From an uncultured Collinsella sp. (GTDB lineage: Bacteria; Actinomycetota; Coriobacteriia; Coriobacteriales; Coriobacteriaceae), in assembly GCA_900547345.1 (NCBI GenBank), contig URGG01000029.1, positions 1-18,764 of the forward strand: 18,764 nt of DNA, in the 5' to 3' direction. Of this stretch, positions 6,804-13,440 are shown piece after piece. How positions within the stretch are numbered: the stretch's first letter is position 1; every line of letters begins with the position of its first letter. The position numbers and the translations under genes are program-made. A model generated the notes under the pieces. The model searched no databases and was not told where the DNA came from. It saw only the letters and a list, made by a program, of their open reading frames with translations.

Positions 6804-8060
6804 CTAGGCGGACTTCTTCTTGCTGTCGGAGACCATCATGTAGACGGTGAGCACGACGGCGATGGCGGCGATCACAATGGCGCCGTAGAAGGACTGCTGG
6901 TAGGCGGCGCTGCCGGCCTCGGCGTGATACAGCACGGCGGTGATGGGCTGGCTGATCCAGGTGGAAGCGGCATAACCCAAAAACATGATGCCGTAGTTGA
7001 CGCCGATGTTGCTGGTGCCAAAGGCGCCACCGGTGAGCGGCGGGTAGATGACGAGCAGAGCGCCAAAGCTAAAGCCGAGCAGGGCGAGCGCCACAAAGAA
7101 CATGCTCTGCGTAAAGCTCATCGACATGATGACGAGTGCGACGATGGTGACGACAAGGCTGATGAGCAGCGACTTATAGGCGCCGAGCTTGTCGATGATC
7201 TGGCCAAAGGACAGACGGCCGACCAGGTTGGCGCAGGTGTTGACGGAGACGACCACGCCGCCGAGGGCGACGGCCGCGGCGCTCGTGGGATCGGCGAAGA
7301 GCTGGACGGCGGCGATGGAGGCAACCTTGCCCACGAGCAGGGTGCCCGCGGTGGCGGCAAAGGCGAAGGTGACGATGAGGACCCAGAAGCGCGGGGTCTT
7401 GACCATCTCGCCCGGGGTGAGGTCGCCGAAGGTGCCGGCATGTGCGCCACCCTTGGGGGCCTCGAAGCCCTCGGGCAGCCAGCCGGCCTCGGGGGCCTTC
7501 AGGAACAGGGCGGAGGCGGCGATTGTCACAAAGAAAATGACGCCGAGCGCCTTAAGGGCGCCAAAGATGCCCAGGCTCGGGATGAGCAGCGAGGCGAGCA
7601 CCGGGGACAGCACGGCGGGGCCGGCGGTCGAAGCGGCCAGGGTGATGCCGGAGGCGAGACCCTTCTTGTCGATGAACCACTTTTGGCCGGTGGTGAGCGC
7701 CGGGTTGTAGCCCAGGCCGTTGCCGATGGCGGCGACGAGCGAGAACCACAGGTAGAACTGCCACGGCTCGGTGACGGTACCGGACATGAACCAGCCCAGG
7801 CCGTAGCACACGGCGGCGGCGATCACGACGTTGCGCGGGCCGATCTTATCGGAGATGCGGCCGGCGAAGATGCCCGTCACGGCCATGATGGTCTGAAAGA
7901 CCGGGAAGGCCCAGGTAAGAGCGCTGGACCACTCGGGGTAGACGGCGAGCAGGTTCTTGCTCACGACGGAATACAGCGCGATGGAGCTGATGAAGAACAT
8001 GGTGACGCACGCGGCGGAAAGCACGACGGCGCGACCCTTGTTGGAGTTGGTGGAAGCCAT
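6804..8060 (-). CDS. OFA-type major facilitator superfamily transporter
   Basis: This 418-residue integral membrane protein has about 12 hydrophobic segments. The first helix follows a short basic start (ASTNSNKGRAVVLSAAC). The MFS loop 2-3 motif appears as GRISDKIGPRNV. The stretch NGLGYNPALTTGQKWFIDKK, between helices 4 and 5, is typical of the oxalate/formate antiporter (OFA) group, in which many members carry organic acids such as lactate, oxalate or formate. The C-terminus is short and lysine-rich (SDSKKKSA). The ATG at 8060 has a modest GAAAGAG ribosome binding site. The gene is central in the leftward cluster, 66 bp after the SDR gene. From context it imports, or exchanges, the substrate or product of the two flanking dehydrogenases. 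The substrate itself is unknown. Confidence 0.88.
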   Translation of the reverse strand: MASTNSNKGRAVVLSAACVTMFFISSIALYSVVSKNLLAVYPEWSSALTWAFPVFQTIMAVTGIFAGRISDKIGPRNVVIAAAVCYGLGWFMSGTVTEPWQFYLWFSLVAAIGNGLGYNPALTTGQKWFIDKKGLASGITLAASTAGPAVLSPVLASLLIPSLGIFGALKALGVIFFVTIAASALFLKAPEAGWLPEGFEAPKGGAHAGTFGDLTPGEMVKTPRFWVLIVTFAFAATAGTLLVGKVASIAAVQLFADPTSAAAVALGGVVVSVNTCANLVGRLSFGQIIDKLGAYKSLLISLVVTIVALVIMSMSFTQSMFFVALALLGFSFGALLVIYPPLTGGAFGTSNIGVNYGIMFLGYAASTWISQPITAVLYHAEAGSAAYQQSFYGAIVIAAIAVVLTVYMMVSDSKKKSA

Positions 8061-8126
8061 TGGACTCTTTCTAATCGATACGGGGGAGGAACAGGCGTGT
8101 CTGCGGGTCCTCCCTGTCGGGTTGGT

Positions 8127-9008
8127 TTACTGGTCAGTCGGCTTGGCGACGCCGGACTCATCGGACCAGAGCTCGACACCCTTGTTCTTAAGGTAGTTGT
8201 CGGCATAGGCGCGACGGCCGCCGGGCTTGGCGGTGAGGTCGCCCATCATGTTGGAGAAGCCGCCGTCGACCTTGATGGCGTCGCCGGTGGTAAAGTCCGA
8301 GCGCTTGGACGCCAGGAACATGACGGCGTTGGCGATATCGCTGACCTCGCCGATGCGGCGCGTGGCGATCAGGCGGCTGCGGCTCTTCTCGACCTCGGGG
8401 TCGGCGTAGAAGTTGGCCGACATCGGGGTCTTAACGAAGCAAGGCTCGACGCAGTTGGAGCGGACGCCGTAGGGGCCCCATTCGGCAGCCAGCATCTTGG
8501 ACATCATGTTGACGCCCGCCTTGGTGGAGCTGTACACGCCCGAGAACGTCTCGGGGGAGTGGCTGGCAACGGTCGAGATGTGCACTAGGCGGCCCTGGCC
8601 GGCCTTGATCATCTCGCGACCAAAGCGCTGCGAGGTGATGAAGTAGCCGGTGAGATTGACGTTGAGCACCTGCTCCCAGTCGCTCAGCGGCAGGTCTTCC
8701 ATGGCGGCGAAGCGCAGGATGCCGGCGGTGTTGACGAGAACGTCGACGCGGCCGAAGTCGGCGATGGTGGCATCGACGGCGGCCTGAACCTCGGCCTCGT
8801 CGGTGGCGTTCATCTTGTAACCCTCGGCGTGGATGCCAAACTCGGCGGCGAGGTCGGCGGCTGCGGCCTTGACCTTCTCTTCGTCCAGGTCGAGCAGAAC
8901 GACGTTGGCGCCATTGCGGGCGAACTCGCGGCAAATCTCGACGCCCATACCGCCGAGCGCGCCAGTCACGGCGCAGACATCGCCCTCGAGCTTAAGCCAG
9001 TTGCTCAT
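8127..9008 (-). CDS. Short-chain dehydrogenase/reductase (SDR), NAD-type
   Basis: The protein has 293 residues. Classical SDR motifs are complete: cofactor loop TGALGGMG (15-22), an acidic residue at the end of strand 2 (LLDLDEEK, D40) that favours NAD over NADP, NTAG (93-96) in place of NNAG, and the catalytic triad S145, Y159 and K163 in HISTVAS and GVYSSTK. The end of the core reads TTGDAIKVDGGFS. A roughly 38-residue C-terminal extension after the usual SDR end (GDLTAKPGG to TDQ) is unusual for the class. The enzyme would oxidise an alcohol or reduce a ketone, for example on a polyol, sugar acid or steroid. It is the first gene of the leftward cluster and divergent from the LysR gene, which is the usual layout for a target operon of that regulator. 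Confidence 0.9.
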   Translation of the reverse strand: MSNWLKLEGDVCAVTGALGGMGVEICREFARNGANVVLLDLDEEKVKAAAADLAAEFGIHAEGYKMNATDEAEVQAAVDATIADFGRVDVLVNTAGILRFAAMEDLPLSDWEQVLNVNLTGYFITSQRFGREMIKAGQGRLVHISTVASHSPETFSGVYSSTKAGVNMMSKMLAAEWGPYGVRSNCVEPCFVKTPMSANFYADPEVEKSRSRLIATRRIGEVSDIANAVMFLASKRSDFTTGDAIKVDGGFSNMMGDLTAKPGGRRAYADNYLKNKGVELWSDESGVAKPTDQ

Positions 9009-9042
9009 AGCAACTTCCCTTCTTGTCTTCTTGTGCCTCCCT

Positions 9043-9069
9043 GTGGGTCGCTCCCATTAACCGACCCAC
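9043..9069. promoter_or_regulatory. Inverted repeat in the SDR leader/promoter region
   Basis: GTGGGTCG (9043-9050) is the exact reverse complement of 9062-9069, with 11 bp between. It lies 35-60 bp upstream of the SDR start and about 180 bp from the LysR start. It could be an operator for the SDR operon or a hairpin in its leader RNA. A weak leftward promoter candidate lies further upstream on the bottom strand: TTCACC, 17 bp, TACGAT, around 9085-9113. Confidence 0.4.
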
Positions 9070-9249
9070 GTGGTTTTCGCTGGTTATCGTATGCTTTGCA
9101 TTTGCGCAGGTGAATTGCATATTTGTTAGAATGGCGTTAACCGTAGGTTTATAGCTTGCAAGACGATGCGCCTTTAATTGAGTGTGTGACCTGCCAAAAC
9201 AACCCCCTTCGGCAGTTCATTGCCATGCGTCTGGAAACAGGAGATTGAC

Positions 9250-10128
9250 GTGTACGATCGACGACTCGAGGCCATATCGGCCGCCGCGGAGCTGGGAAGC
9301 TTCTCGCGCGCGGCGGCAAAATTGCGCGTGTCGACTCCGGCGCTCGTCAAGCAGGTGTCGGGCTTCGAGGCCGAGTTCGGCATCACACTGTTCGAACGCT
9401 CGCACTCGGGCGTCAAGGTGACGCCGGCCGGCGCACTGCTGGTGGACGACGCGCGCTCGATCATGCGGCAGTCCGAGGACGCGCTGCGCCGCGCCCGACG
9501 CGCGGCGGGCGAGGGCGGTGCCGTGCGTCTGGGTGTGTCGATGATGTGCCCGGGGCGCCAAACGCTGTCGATGTGGTCGGGCATTCACGATCTGGAACCG
9601 TCGCTGCGATTTGAGATCGTGCCGGTAAGCGACCTCTACGACGAGTGCGAGACCGTCATGCGCAGCTTGGGCCGCGAGGTCGATGTGGTGCAGTCGAGCT
9701 TTTCGACCCCACGCTGGGGCGACGCATGCCAAAGGCTCCGCATCGTCAACGTGCCGTTTTATATCGACGTGCCGCGCACGAGCCCGCTTGCGCGCAAGAC
9801 GCGTATCACGGTTGCTGACCTGGAGGGCATGCGCCTGCGCGTGCTCCGTCACGGCAACGACGCTATGGACAGTCTGCGTATCGATCTTTTGGCAGACGGC
9901 GGCGTAGACGTGATCGACGTGGACAGCTTTGACTTTGCGCTCTTTAACGAAGCCGAGGAAAAGGGCGACGCGGTGCTCACCTGCGGCGTATGGTCGGGGG
10001 TACACCCGGCCTTTGTGGGCGTGCCGTTTCTATGCGGGCGAGAGGTGCCGGTCTTTTTGCACTATCCGCTCGAGCCCACCCTCCAAGTCCAAAAATTCGT
10101 CAACGCCATGGCCCAACTCCTCAAATAG
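9250..10128 (+). CDS. LysR-family transcriptional regulator
   Basis: The protein has 292 residues. The N-terminal winged helix-turn-helix contains LGSFSRAAAKLRVSTPALVKQV followed by LFERSHSGVKVTPAG, the standard LysR signature. The rest is the periplasmic-binding-protein-like inducer domain. The GTG at 9250 is chosen because AGGAG (9239-9243) lies 6 nt before it; a longer frame from TTG at 9220 would bury this site. The gene is divergent from the SDR-MFS-dehydrogenase cluster across a 241-bp spacer, so it most likely controls that cluster in response to its substrate and also represses itself, as is common in the family. The inducer is unknown. No clear terminator follows. Confidence 0.92.
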   Translation: MYDRRLEAISAAAELGSFSRAAAKLRVSTPALVKQVSGFEAEFGITLFERSHSGVKVTPAGALLVDDARSIMRQSEDALRRARRAAGEGGAVRLGVSMMCPGRQTLSMWSGIHDLEPSLRFEIVPVSDLYDECETVMRSLGREVDVVQSSFSTPRWGDACQRLRIVNVPFYIDVPRTSPLARKTRITVADLEGMRLRVLRHGNDAMDSLRIDLLADGGVDVIDVDSFDFALFNEAEEKGDAVLTCGVWSGVHPAFVGVPFLCGREVPVFLHYPLEPTLQVQKFVNAMAQLLK

Positions 10129-10248
10129 CTATCGTGTCGATAATTCTTTAATTCCCGTCCTAGAAAAATCATCTGGTAGAGTTGACCCCGCATGATTTAC
10201 AAGACGCTATGCGCCACCTGCGCTTTTGCCATTTGAGGGAGTGAACTT

Positions 10249-11340
10249 ATGAATACTTCTGTTGCCAAGAAGGCCAGCCAGGCGGTGCGCCTGCTCATGA
10301 TGGTGCTCACGGCAGTTCTCATCTTCTTCTTCATCAATGTCATGCTGCTCGTCTCCGATATTCAGGGCACGGCGCGCGTGGTCAACTATGCCGGTCTGGT
10401 GCGCGGTACCACGCAGCGAATCGTTAAGCTCGAGGACGCGGGCCAGCCTCAAGATGACCTGCTCAAAGCCGTGGATTCATACATCAACGGTTTGCGTTAC
10501 GGAAGTGACGACCTCAACCTCGTCCGTCTCGACGACGACGAGTATCAGGCAAAGATGACCGAGCTTGCAAACTATTTTGATGAGCTTTGCGCCGAGATCA
10601 TCCGCGTGCGCGAAGTCGGCTATGAGAACACCGACATCATCGACATGAGCGAGGAGTTCTTTGGCATTTGCGACGATGCTACGCGACTCGCAGAGGACTA
10701 TTCTCAGGAGAAGGCGTCGGCGCTCAACTATCTCGAGGGTCTGGTGATCATCGACATCATGGGCTTGGTGGCGACCTTTGCGGTCGAACTTGTTCGCGCG
10801 GTGCGAACTGCCGCACTCAATCGCGAGCTGCAGAACAAAGTCTATCTCGACGAAGCCACGGGACTGCCCAACAAGAACAAGTGCGAGGAGATCTTGGGGC
10901 AGGAGCAGCCTGTCTCCGCGGAGGCGCCCGTTGCGGTGTGCGTCTTCGACCTTAACAATCTGCATACGGTCAATAACAGCTTTGGCCACGAGAAGGGCGA
11001 CGAATACATCCGTTCTTTTGCCCAGCAGCTGGGGCGCGTGGCGTCCGAGACCTGCTTTGTGGGTCGCGACGGCGGCGATGAGTTTATCGCGGTGCTGCGG
11101 GATACCGATCGAGCTGCCGTGGAGTCCTGTCTCGCTCGGGTTCGTGCGAACGTGAACGAGTATTCCGAGGCTCACCCCGACATGCCCATCAGCTATGCGG
11201 TGGGCTACGCGCTTTCCAGCGATTTTGATGAACCGCCTACGATGCGCGAGCTCTTTTCCCAGGCCGACAAAAACATGTACACCGACAAGAACCGTGTAAA
11301 GACAGTCGAGGCGGCCAGGCCGCAACACGAGGAACGGTAA
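10249..11340 (+). CDS. Membrane-anchored diguanylate cyclase (GGDEF)
   Basis: This 363-residue protein should make cyclic di-GMP from GTP at the inner face of the membrane. It has a first membrane helix at about 14-36, an outer sensor region of ~125 residues, a second membrane helix at about 163-185 and a C-terminal GGDEF domain (about 196-350). The catalytic loop GRDGGDEF is intact (GGDEF at 275-279). The metal ligand D234 in CVFDLNNLHTVN and the ATGLPNKNK start of the domain are also present. The I-site RxxD that gives product inhibition is absent: residues 267-270 read ETCF and the position for Arg holds S266. The sensor starts with VVNYAGLVRGTTQRIVK, similar in pattern to the P-box of NarX/PilJ-type helical sensors. 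The ATG at 10249 follows GAGGGAG (10235-10241). It is a single-gene unit with its own terminator. Confidence 0.93.
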   Translation: MNTSVAKKASQAVRLLMMVLTAVLIFFFINVMLLVSDIQGTARVVNYAGLVRGTTQRIVKLEDAGQPQDDLLKAVDSYINGLRYGSDDLNLVRLDDDEYQAKMTELANYFDELCAEIIRVREVGYENTDIIDMSEEFFGICDDATRLAEDYSQEKASALNYLEGLVIIDIMGLVATFAVELVRAVRTAALNRELQNKVYLDEATGLPNKNKCEEILGQEQPVSAEAPVAVCVFDLNNLHTVNNSFGHEKGDEYIRSFAQQLGRVASETCFVGRDGGDEFIAVLRDTDRAAVESCLARVRANVNEYSEAHPDMPISYAVGYALSSDFDEPPTMRELFSQADKNMYTDKNRVKTVEAARPQHEER

Positions 11341-11361
11341 GCTTGTAACGGAGGGCATAGA

Positions 11362-11399
11362 AAAGCCTCCGCAGCTCGTGTGGCTGCGGAGGCTTTATT
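11362..11399. terminator. Bidirectional intrinsic terminator after the diguanylate cyclase gene
   Basis: AAAGCCTCCGCAGC (11362-11375) pairs perfectly with GCTGCGGAGGCTTT (11383-11396) around a 7-base loop. CTTTATT follows on the top strand and CTTTTCT on the bottom strand, so it can end rightward transcription and also leftward read-through from the ABC operon. Confidence 0.88.
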
Positions 11400-11436
11400 C
11401 GTTGCGGCGCATTGTGTTTGGGTCGTTAAGATGAGT

Positions 11437-11501
11437 CGATTTGCCCCGAAAGAGGAGGGTATTGACCTTAGGGTCATGCCCGACGAATGAGCGGCAAATC
11501 G
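11437..11501. promoter_or_regulatory. Nested inverted repeats in the convergent spacer
   Basis: CGATTTGCC (11437-11445) pairs with GGCAAATCG (11493-11501). Inside lies the near-perfect palindrome TGACCTTAGGGTCA (11463-11476, 12 of 14 bases symmetric). The spacer carries no gene and both flanking genes end here. This could be a protein-binding site left from a lost gene, a structured 3' RNA of the ABC operon, or chance. Confidence 0.35.
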
Positions 11502-11520
11502 GCCATCTCGGCGGGCCGAA

Positions 11521-13440
11521 CTACTCCAGCTCAAACGCTCCGGTGTAGAGCTGGTAGTAATACCCGCGCTTGGCGATCAGCTCGTCGTGGTTACCGCGCT
11601 CGATAATGCGGCCGTGGTCCAGGCAGATGATCGCGTCGGAGTTGCGCACGGTGGACAGGCGGTGCGCGATGACAAACGTCGTGCGGCCCTCCATGAGCTT
11701 GTCCATGCCCGCTTGCACGATAGCCTCGGTGCGGGTGTCAATGCTCGATGTGGCCTCGTCCAGAATCATCGCCGGCGGATCGGCGACGGCGGCGCGCGCA
11801 ATCGAAATCAGCTGGCGCTGGCCCTGCGACAGCTGTGCTCCGTTGCCGGTGAGCATCGTGTCGTAGCCGTCGGGCAGGCGGGTGATAAAGTCGTCGGCGC
11901 CCGCGAGCTTGGCCGCCGCGATGCACTCCTCGTCGGTCGCATCCAGGTTGCCGTAGCGGATGTTATCCATCACGGTGCCGGTGAACAGGTTCACGTCCTG
12001 CAGCACGACGCCCAGCGAGCGGCGCAGATCGGCCTTGCGGATCTTGTTGACGTTGATGCCGTCGTAGCGAATCTTGCCGTCGGCGATGTCGTAGAAGCGG
12101 TTGATGAGGTTGGTGATGGTCGTCTTACCGGCACCGGTGGCGCCGACAAACGCGACCTTCTGGCCCGGCTTGGCAAACACGGACACGCCGTGCAGCACCT
12201 CGTGGTCGGGCGTGTAGCCAAAGTCGACGTTGTCCATGACCAGGTCGCCGCGCAGCGGCACGTACTCGATCTCGCCGGTTGCGCGGTGCGGATGTTTCCA
12301 CGCCCACATGCCGGTGTGGTGGTCGGCCTCCTCGAGCTGCCAGGTATCGGGGTTCACCTGCGCGTTGACGAGCGTCACGTAGCCTTCGTCGGTCTCGGGC
12401 TTCTCGTCGATGAGCTCAAAGATACGGTCGGCGCCGGCGAGGCCCATGACCACGGCGTTGATCTGCTGCGAGATCTGGCCGATCTGTCCGCAGAACTGCT
12501 TGGTCATGTTGAGGAACGGCACCACGACGGCGATGGACAGCGCCATACCCGAGATGCTCAGGTTGGGCACGCCCAGCGCCAGGAAAATGCCGCCGGCAAG
12601 GGCCACCAACACGTAGAGCAGGTTGCCCAGGTTCATAAGGATAGGCATGAGGATGTTGGCGTACATGTTGGCCTTCTGCGAGACCTCGAAGAGCTTTTCG
12701 TTGCGCTCGTCAAAATCGGCCTCGGCGGCAGACTCGTGGCAGAATGCCTTGACGACCTTCTGGCCGTTCATGACTTCCTCGATATGGCCCTCGACCACGC
12801 CGAGCTCGGACTGCTGCGCAATAAAGAAACGCGCGGAGTTGGAGCCGAGCAGCTTGGTCATAAAGGTCATAAAGACGACGCCGGCCACAATGACCAGGCA
12901 CATCCACACGCTGTAGTACAGCATGATAAAGAATACCGTGACGATGACGATGGTCGTCATGAGCAGGTTGGGCAGCGACTGGCTGATCATCTGGCGCAGC
13001 GTGTCGATGTCGTTGGTGTAGTGGCTCATGATGTCGCCGCGCTGGTGCGTGTCGAAGTAGCGAATCGGCAGGTCCTGCATACGGTTGAACATCTTCTCGC
13101 GCAGCTTCTCGAGCGAGCCCTGCGTGACGATGGCCATGGCGCGGTTCCAGAAGAGCGAAGACAGGATGCCGATGCCGTAGATGCAGGCGAGGGTGGTCAC
13201 GAGCTGTGCGATCTTGGGCTGCGCGGTCGTCCAATCGCCCGACTGCCACGATTCGCTAATAATCTGCAGGGCGCTCTGAAGGAAGGTCGCGCCGATGGAG
13301 TTGATGATGGCGCAGAGTACCACGCCGACGACGACGAGGGGCAAAAGCACGGGGTAGAAGCCAAAGAGCGTCTTGATGAGGCGCGACATGGTGCCACCCT
13401 TGCGGTTGAGTGCGCGCTCGGCGGTCGTTGCCTTACTCAT
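11521..13440 (-). CDS. ABC exporter subunit, TMD-NBD half-transporter with canonical ATPase residues
   Basis: The protein has 639 residues: a six-helix exporter membrane domain (about 28-330) and a C-terminal ATPase. Walker A is GATGAGKT (433-440), the Q-loop glutamine is Q481, Walker B is AMILDE with catalytic E562, and the switch histidine is H593 in VIAHRLSTV. The signature reads LSQGQ (537-541) in place of LSGGQ. An extra ~45-residue stretch between the two domains (about 352-396, containing GMWAWKHPH) is seen in relatives. It pairs with the upstream subunit as a heterodimer that exports a drug, lipid or peptide; the substrate is unknown. The ATG at 13440 overlaps the upstream stop by 8 nt (ATGAGTAA) and follows AAGGAGG. 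A longer reading from 13665 would add 75 non-conserved residues inside the previous gene and is rejected. Confidence 0.93.
   Translation of the reverse strand: MSKATTAERALNRKGGTMSRLIKTLFGFYPVLLPLVVVGVVLCAIINSIGATFLQSALQIISESWQSGDWTTAQPKIAQLVTTLACIYGIGILSSLFWNRAMAIVTQGSLEKLREKMFNRMQDLPIRYFDTHQRGDIMSHYTNDIDTLRQMISQSLPNLLMTTIVIVTVFFIMLYYSVWMCLVIVAGVVFMTFMTKLLGSNSARFFIAQQSELGVVEGHIEEVMNGQKVVKAFCHESAAEADFDERNEKLFEVSQKANMYANILMPILMNLGNLLYVLVALAGGIFLALGVPNLSISGMALSIAVVVPFLNMTKQFCGQIGQISQQINAVVMGLAGADRIFELIDEKPETDEGYVTLVNAQVNPDTWQLEEADHHTGMWAWKHPHRATGEIEYVPLRGDLVMDNVDFGYTPDHEVLHGVSVFAKPGQKVAFVGATGAGKTTITNLINRFYDIADGKIRYDGINVNKIRKADLRRSLGVVLQDVNLFTGTVMDNIRYGNLDATDEECIAAAKLAGADDFITRLPDGYDTMLTGNGAQLSQGQRQLISIARAAVADPPAMILDEATSSIDTRTEAIVQAGMDKLMEGRTTFVIAHRLSTVRNSDAIICLDHGRIIERGNHDELIAKRGYYYQLYTGAFELE

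Noticed and set aside
5190..8588. A 1132-codon open frame on the top strand.
   Set aside because: It is antisense to tex, the Gfo/Idh, MFS and SDR genes, whose products match known families over their whole length. The antisense translation is low-complexity Gly/Asp/His/Val-rich, as expected from GC-rich shadow frames.
8127..9008. Identity of the SDR gene as the known Collinsella bile-acid 7-beta-hydroxysteroid dehydrogenase.
   Set aside because: The remembered enzyme is shorter and differs in its cofactor loop and surrounding sequence. This SDR cannot be assigned a steroid substrate from its sequence.
9070..9140. A T-N11-A LysR box in the divergent spacer.
   Set aside because: Several weak TGCA-containing dyads exist (around 9093-9120), but none stands out enough to name as the operator.
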